Part shown: positions 55,333 to 63,512 of the stretch, one piece after another
How positions within the stretch are numbered: position 1 is the first letter of the stretch
Layout of the letters: each line of letters begins with the position of its first letter
NCBI GenBank assembly: GCA_937123825.1
Contig: CAKZKQ010000235.1
Span: forward strand, 35,779-99,778
Direction of reading: 5' to 3'
Origin: an uncultured Pseudomonadota bacterium
GTDB lineage: Bacteria > Myxococcota_A > Bradymonadia > Bradymonadales > GCA-2716585
Length of the DNA stretch: 64,000 bases
The notes under the pieces: model-generated
What the model saw: only the letters and a program-made list of their open reading frames with translations
What the model was told of the DNA's origin: nothing
Databases searched by the model: none
Translations under genes and position numbers: made by a program

Positions 55333-56436
55333 ATGAGCAAACGCAAACACCATACCTTCTTCTCGCACACTCGCCTGCCGAGCTTTGCCCACCACAAAAC
55401 CTCCCAACTGGTCAAAGAGCTTGGCGGCCCCACGATGCTCAGCGAAGGCTTCCTCTTTCACCTGTGGCAGCAGACCGCGATGCTGGTCCCACAGGAGATG
55501 AAACACGTCGACATCGGGCGTTTGCCGGGAGACGAGCACGACAACGTGTTGAAGCTGACGGTGCTGGGCGCCGATCAACGCGCCGGGTGGGACGTGTTCA
55601 TGTTGGGGATGCCGCCGGCGATCAAAAAAGGCGAGGCGGTCTACATCTGCATGGCGCACAAGGCCGGTCAGATGCGCTACTTTGTGTTGGAGCGCGGCAG
55701 AAAGCCCGATCAAGTCCAATTGGCCGAGATCAACGCCGATGGCAAGCGCGTCTCCAAGCCCGCACCGCCCGGCATTGACCTGACGGCGTTTTTGGAGGCC
55801 GTGGGGCGCGAGGTGGGCTTTGATGTCCCCGCTGGCTCCGGCGTGCTCGATGACGCTCCCTACGACTCCATCCACAACCGCACGACCCGCGCGTCAAGCA
55901 ACCCGCAGGGCTCCTCCAAAGGGTGGATCGGCAAGGTCGGCTGCGCGGTGTTGGTGGCGTTGGCGCTGGGCGTCATGGGGCTGGTGGGTTATGGGTTTTA
56001 CCTGGAGTTTGTGATGGACCTGCGCGAGCCAGGCACCGTCGTCAAAACCGTCAAGGTCAAGCCCGACAAGAACATCAAGACCGGCTTTGTCTGGGATGGG
56101 GTTGGGTACGCGTTCCACGATGCGTGGCTTGAGGTCGAAGGCACCACCGACAAGGACCTCTTCTTCCTCAAGGGCAAGTGGGGTTGTGAGCGGGGTTCGA
56201 AGGCCGACACCGACAAAATCAGCATGGATCTCTACGCGCTCAGCGGGGTACGGCGAGTGGAGAAGCTTGGCAAAGGCCGCTTCAAGGCGTGGTTCAAGAT
56301 CGGCGACACCTATGACCGTTCGAGCAAGCGGCCCATCTCGTGTCGGGGGCGACTGGACGCTGGCATGGGCAAAATCCGCAAGGCGCGACTGCACATCACC
56401 CGCACCCAACGCCCCAGCGACTTCTTTGCCTTCTGA
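55333..56436 (+). CDS. Single-pass membrane protein, unknown
   Basis: 367 residues. A soluble N-terminal domain (about 1-185) precedes one transmembrane helix (about 200-225, VLVALALGVMGLVGYGFYL) and a C-terminal extracytoplasmic domain of about 140 residues (DLFFLKGKWGCERG, FKAWFKIGDTYDR). No family recognised. It is 61 bases after the Lgt-like gene on the same strand, so it may be the last gene of that run. The stop is 9 bases before the convergent lipoprotein stop. Confidence 0.6.
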   Translation: MSKRKHHTFFSHTRLPSFAHHKTSQLVKELGGPTMLSEGFLFHLWQQTAMLVPQEMKHVDIGRLPGDEHDNVLKLTVLGADQRAGWDVFMLGMPPAIKKGEAVYICMAHKAGQMRYFVLERGRKPDQVQLAEINADGKRVSKPAPPGIDLTAFLEAVGREVGFDVPAGSGVLDDAPYDSIHNRTTRASSNPQGSSKGWIGKVGCAVLVALALGVMGLVGYGFYLEFVMDLREPGTVVKTVKVKPDKNIKTGFVWDGVGYAFHDAWLEVEGTTDKDLFFLKGKWGCERGSKADTDKISMDLYALSGVRRVEKLGKGRFKAWFKIGDTYDRSSKRPISCRGRLDAGMGKIRKARLHITRTQRPSDFFAF

Positions 56437-56445
56437 GCAGCGCCC

Positions 56446-57777
56446 TCACTCCACGATCTCCATGGCAGGCAAGACCACCGGCTTGGGCTGAGTGCCGCGA
56501 GACCACAACTGGATCACCCCCTCAGAGCCATCGCCGCGCAGCGCGACCGTTGTGGAGCGGCCACACTCGACCATCTCCAGTTGCTTTGCCTCTGGACTCA
56601 CCGCGTACCCATAAAACGCCCCTGGCAACATCCCCCAATGGCGAGAGTCCAACCCGCAGTACCCCGGATTGCGCTCGCAGTTGACCGGCGTGGTGTTTTC
56701 CGAGCCGCGCCGCGCCATGGCGTCGAGGAATGAGATGCCCACCGTCATGCGGCGATCATCCAACCAGGCGCGGGAGGCCACCATGCCCAGCCCCACAAAC
56801 GCCTCCGGAGCGACCGGCTCTCCGTCCACCTTCAACTCGGGCTCACAATCAGATTTGGAGGTCGTCAAGACAGGCGCCGTAAAGTTGAACCCCAGGGTTT
56901 GGCTTCCTTCGATAAACCACAGGTGGCTGTAGCGTTTGGCCATCCCCAACATTTCCGCGGGCCGTGGGCCTCGAAAGGCCTGCAAGCGCTTGGGGACCTC
57001 AAACGTCCGCACCATCTCCACCCCCAACGAGGCGGGCAAAGACTGCATCTCCTTGCGCGGCCCATCCCCGTAGTGCACCAGCACCACGACCGGCGCAGGG
57101 CGCGCGGGGTCTGACAGTGGGCGCTTCGCCTCCTTTTCGTGCAGCCACATCCGCTGATGGTCGCCGGTACGCTCCAATATCCTGGCGGCCCACCAACTGA
57201 GCCCTTCCAGGCCCATCAGCCCTTCGGGGTCGACGCTGCGCTGGTATTGCCGCGCGCCCTCAAAGCGCCGCAGCTCAACCTGCGCGCCCTGGTGATCGCT
57301 CGCCGCCAACCGTGACGAGGCCGCCAGCAACGGCAAGAGCATGTCTTCGTGGGTTGGAGGCACAAAGGCCAGCGCAGAGGGTCCGTAGAGCTGCCAATTG
57401 CTGTGCAAAAGCGGCCGCTTGCGCCCTCCAGCGGCGATTTGGCGCTCATCCAATAGCTTCCAGGCCACATCAAAGTTGTGCGCCGCATCCCGATGGCGCC
57501 CCAGCATCGCTTCGAGGCTCGCCCTCTCTCGCCACCACAAAGGAAGCTCCCCTTGATGGATGGGGTGGGCCCTTGAGGTGTAAGCCGTCTCGGTGTGCCG
57601 AATCACCATCTCCAAGGCGGCCTCGGTGCCCTCGGTGTGAAGCGTTTCACGCACCTGTGCAACGCGGTGCGCATAATCCTGCGCTGGAGCCGGGTGTTTC
57701 CAGGCCTCCATCGATGCACAGCCGCCAAGCAAGAGCACCGACCACAACGATATCCAACACCATTTGATGTGCACCAC
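56446..57777 (-). CDS. Lipoprotein of unknown function with TPR-like N-terminus
   Basis: 443 residues with lipobox LLGGCAS. The N-terminal half is helical and TPR/SEL1-like (RERASLEAMLGRHRDAAHNFDVAWKLL). The second half contains APVVVLVHYGDGPRKEM and SEGVIQLWSRGTQPKPV, features shared with uncharacterised COG3014-type lipoproteins as I remember them. GTG 57777 follows AAGGAGGGG. Its upstream neighbour is the caspase lipoprotein, 169 bases away on the same strand. Confidence 0.6.
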   Translation of the reverse strand: MVHIKWCWISLWSVLLLGGCASMEAWKHPAPAQDYAHRVAQVRETLHTEGTEAALEMVIRHTETAYTSRAHPIHQGELPLWWRERASLEAMLGRHRDAAHNFDVAWKLLDERQIAAGGRKRPLLHSNWQLYGPSALAFVPPTHEDMLLPLLAASSRLAASDHQGAQVELRRFEGARQYQRSVDPEGLMGLEGLSWWAARILERTGDHQRMWLHEKEAKRPLSDPARPAPVVVLVHYGDGPRKEMQSLPASLGVEMVRTFEVPKRLQAFRGPRPAEMLGMAKRYSHLWFIEGSQTLGFNFTAPVLTTSKSDCEPELKVDGEPVAPEAFVGLGMVASRAWLDDRRMTVGISFLDAMARRGSENTTPVNCERNPGYCGLDSRHWGMLPGAFYGYAVSPEAKQLEMVECGRSTTVALRGDGSEGVIQLWSRGTQPKPVVLPAMEIVE

Positions 57778-57946
57778 CAGACCCCTCCTTGTCCGGCCCT
57801 GTCCATGACCTGCGAGTCACATTCACAGCACAAAACATGCCACGCACGCGCAGCCGTGGGGATGGCGCGTGCTCCAGGGGAGGTGAAGGGAGATATTGGG
57901 TGGGAGAGCGATGCGCGTCGTTGGAATCACGACGCGCAGCGGGCGG

Positions 57947-59233
57947 TCAGCGGTCGATGCCTTTGACCAGCACCAGTTTGGCAGGGTCGACGCCGCTGGG
58001 AATGGCGGCGCTGGGCTGTTGGTCGCGGTTTTGGCGCCGGGCCTCGACCTCAACGCGAGACGAGACATGCTCGATCAGCTCACCCATCGTCACGTCGCCA
58101 TCTTCGTTGGCGTCTGCGCCTCCGCCAATGCCGTCAAGCAGGTGGTGGGTGAAGAGGCCGTGGCCGCTGCTGGCGTGGGCGCCGGTGGTTTGGGCCGCCT
58201 GCGAGGCCGAGAAGGTGATCACCGCACCGCTGGACTCAATGGGCTTGACCGGGACCAGCGGGCGCGTGCCTTCGGCCAACACGCTGCGATCCCCCTGGCC
58301 CGAGAAGCAGGCGTCGAGGAAGACGTAGACCTGTTGGTTTTTCAAGCCGCGCAGCGTGTCCTGAACCTGGGTCAACGGCACGCCGCCGCTTTTGAGGTAG
58401 GCGGGATCGGCGTCGTAAGGCACCAGATAGGCGTCACCGGTTTGCACGTCGGGGGCGCCGTGGCCCGAGAAGAAGACATAGACGGTGCCGCCGGGCTCGA
58501 CGGCGTTGCGCGGCAACCACTCCGTCAGCGCACCCATCATGTCGGAGCGGCTGGCGCGCTCGCCAAGCAAGACCTTGATGTTGGCCTCGGGCACCCCGAG
58601 GGTCTTCTGGGCAAAGGCGGCAAAGGCGCTGGCGTCGGTCTCGGCGCCCGTGGCAGGGCTCAGGCCGTTGCGGTAGCGCTCCACGCCGATGATCACCGCC
58701 CAGGCGTTGGAGCCGTCGGTTTCAGAGTCGGGCGCCTGGTCCAGATTGATGGGCGTCGGGGTGACCACCGCAGGTGGCGGCACCGGGCCATCCCCGGCGT
58801 AGACATTGGTGTCGACCTGCACGAGGCGCTCGACGATCTTGTAGGCCATCTCTTCGGCTTCCATACCCAGCATGGACGTCTCGGAACCCGCCAGGACCAC
58901 CGTGCCACTCTCCACGTCGATCAGCTGCCAATCAAAGGCCAACGCCGCAGTGAAGTTGGTGTCGGTGATCGTCACCTTGAGCTTCAAGTCCGGCTTGGCG
59001 CCGTCCACCACAAGCTGGCCCAGGCGTTTTTCCAGGACCATCACCTTCAACTTGGCGTTGAGGTCCGTGTCCAACGAACCGATGTGCCACTCCCCGCTGA
59101 TGACCTCCAACGCGATCCGCGCGTTGGAGGGCTGCGCGCGAGGCGCGATCTGCTTGGTGGAGTAACACCCTGTGGCCACAGTGGCCAAAGCCAGAATCAA
59201 ACACACCAGTAAAGTTCGCGTCGTTGTGAACAT
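57947..59233 (-). CDS. Lipid-anchored caspase-like (C14) peptidase
   Basis: 428 residues. The lipobox is ATGCYS with Cys23 as anchor. An N-terminal domain (about 30-150; ISGEWHIGSL, DGAKPDLKLKV) of unknown fold precedes a Pro-rich linker. The caspase domain has AWAVIIGVERYRN, catalytic His258 in FFSGHGAP and Cys309 in LDACFSG. An EF-hand-like loop DANEDGDVTMGEL (about 378-390) sits between the Cys and the C-terminus, suggesting calcium control, as in many metacaspases. The location is probably periplasmic or on the outer membrane. Confidence 0.87.
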   Translation of the reverse strand: MFTTTRTLLVCLILALATVATGCYSTKQIAPRAQPSNARIALEVISGEWHIGSLDTDLNAKLKVMVLEKRLGQLVVDGAKPDLKLKVTITDTNFTAALAFDWQLIDVESGTVVLAGSETSMLGMEAEEMAYKIVERLVQVDTNVYAGDGPVPPPAVVTPTPINLDQAPDSETDGSNAWAVIIGVERYRNGLSPATGAETDASAFAAFAQKTLGVPEANIKVLLGERASRSDMMGALTEWLPRNAVEPGGTVYVFFSGHGAPDVQTGDAYLVPYDADPAYLKSGGVPLTQVQDTLRGLKNQQVYVFLDACFSGQGDRSVLAEGTRPLVPVKPIESSGAVITFSASQAAQTTGAHASSGHGLFTHHLLDGIGGGADANEDGDVTMGELIEHVSSRVEVEARRQNRDQQPSAAIPSGVDPAKLVLVKGIDR

Positions 59234-59603
59234 TGTACTCCTCTGTCTTCAATCGCTCTTGCGGCTCAACGCATGACTCAATATCCGGCCCTTGCTCATG
59301 GCCCTTCAGAGGCCACACAAACGCCCTGGAAGTCAAAGCGTTCTGACTTTTGCAGCGTTGACACCGCCGCGGTCGTGGCTGACAATGTCGGCGTTCTGGA
59401 CTCGAACCCGGTGTGGTCGATGTCGACGCAAATTTCGCATGCGTCCTCGAAGCAAAGCCACGCGACCACACCCTCGGGTCTGACGTTGACCATCCGACGC
59501 CCTGCTCACACCAGAGAGGGTCATCGACAGAGAAACCATCAAGGTGGCGCAAGAGCGGCCAACGGCCCCAAAGACCACCTTCGGGATAAAACAAGGAGAG
59601 AGC
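59234..59603. other. Intergenic region between divergent caspase and TerB-like genes
   Basis: About 370 bases. A 65-codon minus-strand ATG frame (59296-59493) has a fair composition but a weak ribosome binding site, and I do not call it. GGACTCGAACCC at 59397-59408 resembles a tRNA T-arm in reverse but has no paired stem or acceptor. Confidence 0.4.
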
Positions 59604-60071
59604 GTGAAGGCCATTGAACGCATTGAGCAGCGCTGGTTGCGGGACGAAGACCTCCAGAACCTGACCGTCGATCAAGCCAAAACGGTCATCGACACTCTGG
59701 CGTTGGTGATGTTCGCCGACATGGAGACCGACGCCACAGAAGAGGCCGCCTACGACACACTGACCATGACGCTGCCCTTTGGGTGGGGAGAAATCGCCGA
59801 GTTGATCTCACACTCGGCACAGGCATCGCGCAAAGCCGCCACCTGCTCCACCGCAGAGATCCAATCCCAGATCGAAGCCGCCGCCGCAGCCGTCCCCGAA
59901 CATGTCCGCACCCAGGTCATGGGCATGATCATCGCCGTGGCGGTCTCGGACAAAGAACTCAAAGACGCCGAAGCCCAGGTCCTGAGCCACTTCAGCGCCG
60001 CCTTTGGTTTTGACAAAGCCAAGGCCCAGTCCATCTACCAGGACACCCTCGACGCCATGGGCCTTGAGTGA
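59604..60071 (+). CDS. TerB-like helical protein
   Basis: 155 residues from GTG 59604, which follows AAGGAGAGAGC. The frame is open from 59544 but that stretch has no start signal. The protein is wholly helical and acidic, with MIIAVAVSDKELKDAEAQVLSHF and AFGFDKAKAQSIYQD resembling the TerB/DnaJ-associated helical fold. Metal binding or a scaffold role is family inference. Divergent from the caspase and upstream of the Clp-N/ClpS gene. Confidence 0.55.
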   Translation: MKAIERIEQRWLRDEDLQNLTVDQAKTVIDTLALVMFADMETDATEEAAYDTLTMTLPFGWGEIAELISHSAQASRKAATCSTAEIQSQIEAAAAAVPEHVRTQVMGMIIAVAVSDKELKDAEAQVLSHFSAAFGFDKAKAQSIYQDTLDAMGLE

Positions 60072-60307
60072 GCCTTCCAGCAGCGCCGACGACAAAGCCC
60101 TGGCTTTGATCCCACCCACAATGCGCTCCAAGAGGCAGCGCAGCCCTCCACCCCTTCCCTGTGCGTGCGTGTGTTTTCGTGCACAAGCCAACAAACCAGA
60201 GCTGGCCAAAGCGCATCCTTATTTTTTGATGGCTTGATGTTGAAACCCAACGCCTTATCATGAAACGTGGATGTTTCACGCAGGGTGTCACCAGGGAAGG
60301 GGGGATT

Positions 60308-61072
60308 GTGGAACCTGTATTGCTTTTTGAAATTGCTTTGGCCGCTTCGCTCCTTTTTGGCTCCGCGACCGCAGGGCGCAAAATGGCCAAGCTCATTGGG
60401 GGCGCCAACACAGAGCCCGACAAGACGCTGCGGGAGTTGTTGGACGCGGCCTATGTCACGGCGCACCGGTTGGGGCACCCGCACGCGTCGCTGGAGCACC
60501 TGCTCCTGGTCGCCTCGGCCATGCCCACTGTCTCGACAGTGCTGAGCACACACCGCGTCAGCGCCAACACCCTGGCCGCCAGCTTGCCAGCGCCCAACCT
60601 CGAGCTGGACCCCAGGCGCCGTCTGGCATGGGAGCCCGGGCTCGAAGGACTGATGCAGCAAGCCATGCGCAGCGCTCAAAAGCGCGGCGGCTCGCACCTG
60701 ACCATCCACGACGTCCTCAACGAAGCCGCCGCGCGCAACCACCGGGCCTTTGAGCCCTTTGGCGGTGCCCTGGTGCACTTCGCTCAGGATTCAGAGCTTC
60801 TCGATGGGCACTTTGTCTACCTTTGGAACGATCATCAGACCCCCATGAACCACGTCGTGGAGATCCTGGAGGGGCGTTTTGGGCTGAGCACACCGCGCGC
60901 GCACGCCATCATGTACACCGCCCACTTTGTGGGCTTCGCCGCCATCGGCCCGTACAACCACCTGCAGCGCGCCGAAGAGCTGGTCGAAAAAGCCACTGAA
61001 GAGACCTACACCGCAGGACACGGCCTGCAATTCTCCCTGGCCCCTCCCATGGAGGCGCGCCGCGCCGCCTGA
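60308..61072 (+). CDS. Membrane-tethered Clp-N / ClpS fusion protein
   Basis: 254 residues from GTG 60308, with a run of G (GGGGGG) upstream. An N-terminal hydrophobic helix (about 4-24) is followed by two Clp R (ClpA/ClpC N-domain-like) repeats, about 41-93 (AYVTAHRLGHPHASLEHLLL) and 109-157. Residues about 168-246 are a ClpS domain (YLWNDHQTPMNHVVEILEG, IMYTAHFVG). In ClpS the NDD motif binds N-degrons. Here it is Asn-Asp-His, while the pocket histidine (His205) is kept. There is no AAA+ module. Normally ClpS and ClpA N-domains are separate, interacting proteins. The ATG at 60260 is an alternative start without a ribosome binding site. Confidence 0.8.
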   Translation: MEPVLLFEIALAASLLFGSATAGRKMAKLIGGANTEPDKTLRELLDAAYVTAHRLGHPHASLEHLLLVASAMPTVSTVLSTHRVSANTLAASLPAPNLELDPRRRLAWEPGLEGLMQQAMRSAQKRGGSHLTIHDVLNEAAARNHRAFEPFGGALVHFAQDSELLDGHFVYLWNDHQTPMNHVVEILEGRFGLSTPRAHAIMYTAHFVGFAAIGPYNHLQRAEELVEKATEETYTAGHGLQFSLAPPMEARRAA

Positions 61073-61107
61073 GCCTGCCCCAGACAAACGCGCCGCGCAC
61101 ACAACCC

Positions 61108-62139
61108 TCAAAGAGTCCCGCGACGGGCCTGATCGCGCTCAATCGAGCGGAAGAGCGCCGTAAAGTTGCCCTCGCCGAAGGCATTGTGGTTCTTGCGCTG
61201 GATCATCTCGATGAAGATCGGCCCGATGATGTTGCGCGTGAAGATCTGCAGGAGGTAACCCTCCTCGTCGCCGTCGATCAGCACCTGGAGGCGCTTGAGA
61301 CGGTCGCGATCTTCGGTGACGTTGGGGACGCGCTCAAAGACCTCTTCGTAGTACTCGTCATCGATGTCCAGCGTCTCGATCCGCGAGCGGTCGAGCAGCT
61401 CCAGGCTGTCAAGCAGGTTCTTGCTCTCAAGGGCGATGTGCTGGATCCCCGGGCCGTTGTACTCGCGCAGGTACTCTTCGATCTGGGACTTCTTCTCGCT
61501 GCCCTCGTTGATCGGGATGCAGAAGGCGCCGTCGGGCGAGCGCAGGGCGTAGGAGGTCAAACCGGTCTTCACCCCGCGGATGTCAAAGTAACGGACCTCC
61601 ACAAAACCAAAGATGTCTTTGTAGAAGTTGGCCCAGGTCTCCATCGTGCCTTTGACGACGTTGTTGGTCAGGTGATCAATGGCCACAAAGCCAAGGTCCT
61701 GGGCGATGTCGGGCTGCTCAAGCGCCACAAAATCATCCAGATAAGAGCCCTCGGCGCCCGGCTCCACAAAGTGGATCAGCGACTCGCCGATGCCGTAGAT
61801 CGCCGGGGAAGAGCCCAGCAGCGGACCGTGCTCATAAGCGCGGGCGCCGGCCGACACAGCCGCCTCAAAGGCGCGGCTCTGGTTCTCCACGCGCCAACCC
61901 ATCGAGCAGACCGAAGGGCCGTGCAGGCGAGCAAAGTTGGCCCCGAAGCTCTCCTCCTGGTGGTTGAGCAGGAAGATGATGTCACCCTGACGGTAGCAGT
62001 CGATCGCCAGCGATTTGTGGGTCATCAACCGCGAAAACCCAAACGCCATGAAGAGCTCATGGAGCATCTTGGGGTCGGGGCTGGCAAATTCCACAAACTC
62101 AACGCCTCCCTTGAGGCCACAGGGGTTGTTCTGGTCCAT
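61108..62139 (-). CDS. hpd: 4-hydroxyphenylpyruvate dioxygenase
   Basis: 343 residues, usual for bacterial HPPD, converting 4-hydroxyphenylpyruvate to homogentisate in tyrosine catabolism. Iron ligands are His156 (AIDHLTNNV), His234 (GIQHIALES) and Glu311 (IFIEMIQR). The family segments GFVEVRYFDIRG and YLLQIFT are present. ATG 62139 has AAGGAG nine bases upstream; ATG 62157 would add six residues (MKEKQK). Divergent from a LysR gene across about 110 bp, so that regulator probably controls it. Confidence 0.92.
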   Translation of the reverse strand: MDQNNPCGLKGGVEFVEFASPDPKMLHELFMAFGFSRLMTHKSLAIDCYRQGDIIFLLNHQEESFGANFARLHGPSVCSMGWRVENQSRAFEAAVSAGARAYEHGPLLGSSPAIYGIGESLIHFVEPGAEGSYLDDFVALEQPDIAQDLGFVAIDHLTNNVVKGTMETWANFYKDIFGFVEVRYFDIRGVKTGLTSYALRSPDGAFCIPINEGSEKKSQIEEYLREYNGPGIQHIALESKNLLDSLELLDRSRIETLDIDDEYYEEVFERVPNVTEDRDRLKRLQVLIDGDEEGYLLQIFTRNIIGPIFIEMIQRKNHNAFGEGNFTALFRSIERDQARRGTL

Positions 62140-62252
62140 CTTCTGCTTCTCCTTCATCACAGGGTTGCCAAACACAATCAGAAGGTTAATCTGAGAAGTC
62201 GTTGAATGAAATCACAAAAAATTGACATTCTTGTTCAAAAAATTTGAAAGAC
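62140..62252. promoter_or_regulatory. Divergent hpd/LysR promoter region
   Basis: AT-rich 113-bp spacer with a -35-like TTGACA at 62222-62227 and a perfect TTCAAA-n3-TTTGAA palindrome at 62234-62248, overlapping the LysR start area. No firm -10 box could be placed. LysR-type regulators commonly bind such divergent spacers, so it is a candidate autoregulatory and hpd operator. Confidence 0.5.
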
Positions 62253-63512
62253 ATGAGCTGGACCCTGGATCAACTCGAAACTCTGGAGGCCATTGAGGCC
62301 ACGGGGAGCTTTGCCGCAGCGGCGCGCAAGCTTGGCCGCGTCACCTCGGCGGTCAGCTATCAGATCAAGACCCTGGAGCAGAGCCTGGGGTTGGTGCTCT
62401 TTGATCGCAGCGGGCATCGGGCCACATTGACCCAGCCGGGGCGCGTGATCCTGGACGAGGCGCGGGCGGTTCTGGCGCGCTCCAGAGGGCTGACCCAGGT
62501 CGCCCAGCAGCTTGGCCAGGGTTGGGAGCCGGTCTTGAAGGTGGTGGTGGAAGGGATTGTGCCGCAGCCGCCGGTCATGCGGGCGCTGCGCCGCTTTGGC
62601 CAACGCGGCCTGCCCACCCGGGTGCGGATGAAGGTGGAGTACCTGACGGGGGTCGAGGAGCAGTTTGTGAACTCGGGGGCGGACCTGATGATCCTGCTGG
62701 GCGGTCAGGAGCGCTGGGCGACGGTGACGTTGCCAGAGATCGAGATGCTCTTGCTGGCGCACCGCGACCACCCGGTGCAACTGGCGAAACTGGCCGATCT
62801 ACGCGCGGGGCTCGATACGGTTGCCGCGCACCTTGCCGAGGCGGTTGACTGGGCCGCGCCCCACCCGTGGGATGCGCTCTGGCGCTGGGGTAAAGTGGCA
62901 CTGAAAATCGAGGCGCAAGAGGCGCTACTCGCGCTGATGCTCGAGCCCCATGGCGCGCTGGTCGATGAGCTGGCAGGCTGCCTGTCTGACAACGCCGGGG
63001 CGCAACTGATCGACGGGGCCATGACGGTTGGCCAGCTGGGCGGGCTGATCGATGCGTGCTATGGCTGGGCGCTGGCGCCCGACTATGCCGAGCCCAAGGC
63101 GCAGGCGCGCTTCTGGTACGTTTCAGAAGACAAGCTTGAACCGCGGCTGGGTGAGCGCGCGGTCGAACCCGGGGCCGAGCACGAGTTGCCGCTCGATACC
63201 GGCCGACAGATTGCTGCCCTTGCCCAGGCGCTGGGCGCATGGCCCGATGGCAGCCCGGTCGCGGCGTTTCTGCTGGCCCATCGCGAACACCGCCCCGCGC
63301 TGCGCAGAGTGCAAATGAGCGTCGGCCGCCCGTTTGCCGAGATCCGTGACAACCTGATCGGCGCCGAGATGTTGCCCCTCGACATGCTGCGCCTCAAGCT
63401 GGCCTTTTTCGGCGCCTCCCGGTTTGACCCGCGCTCGGATCGCTGGATGCGGATCAGCCTGTTCCAGGGCGCACCCTACCCCGAAGAGCTTGCCGCGGAG
63501 GCAGCAGCATGA
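62253..63512 (+). CDS. LysR regulator N-terminus fused in frame to an unrelated alphaproteobacterial-type protein
   Basis: 419 residues. Residues 1 to about 175 are a LysR protein: winged helix with SFAAAARKLGRVTSAVSYQ and the start of an effector domain (VVVEGIVPQPP, DLMILLGGQE, MLLLAHRDHPV). The LysR effector domain then stops halfway. From about 62,775-62,815 the text switches to a different protein (LDTVAAHLAEAVDWA, WDALWRWGKVALKIEAQEALL, SRFDPRSDRWMRISLFQG), which I associate with Rhodobacterales proteins of unknown function. A natural protein with this plan is not known to me. The ATG at 62253 replaces an upstream TTG (62244). The stop overlaps the next ATG. Gene fusion, recombination or assembly chimera are all possible, and chimera is favoured. 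Confidence 0.7.
   Translation: MSWTLDQLETLEAIEATGSFAAAARKLGRVTSAVSYQIKTLEQSLGLVLFDRSGHRATLTQPGRVILDEARAVLARSRGLTQVAQQLGQGWEPVLKVVVEGIVPQPPVMRALRRFGQRGLPTRVRMKVEYLTGVEEQFVNSGADLMILLGGQERWATVTLPEIEMLLLAHRDHPVQLAKLADLRAGLDTVAAHLAEAVDWAAPHPWDALWRWGKVALKIEAQEALLALMLEPHGALVDELAGCLSDNAGAQLIDGAMTVGQLGGLIDACYGWALAPDYAEPKAQARFWYVSEDKLEPRLGERAVEPGAEHELPLDTGRQIAALAQALGAWPDGSPVAAFLLAHREHRPALRRVQMSVGRPFAEIRDNLIGAEMLPLDMLRLKLAFFGASRFDPRSDRWMRISLFQGAPYPEELAAEAAA
62770..62820. other. Putative chimeric junction
   Basis: The exact switch point cannot be fixed by eye. To the left the LysR effector domain still looks normal. To the right the protein content is alphaproteobacterial-like and the DNA becomes more G+C-rich toward the window end. 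Both halves keep the same frame. Confidence 0.55.

Noticed and set aside
59390..59420. tRNA T-arm-like GGACTCGAACCC
   Set aside because: Flanking bases do not form the T stem or an acceptor stem, and no anticodon arm is found.
59296..59493. 65-codon minus-strand frame upstream of the caspase gene
   Set aside because: Composition is acceptable but the ribosome binding site is weak and nothing is recognised. It may be leader sequence.
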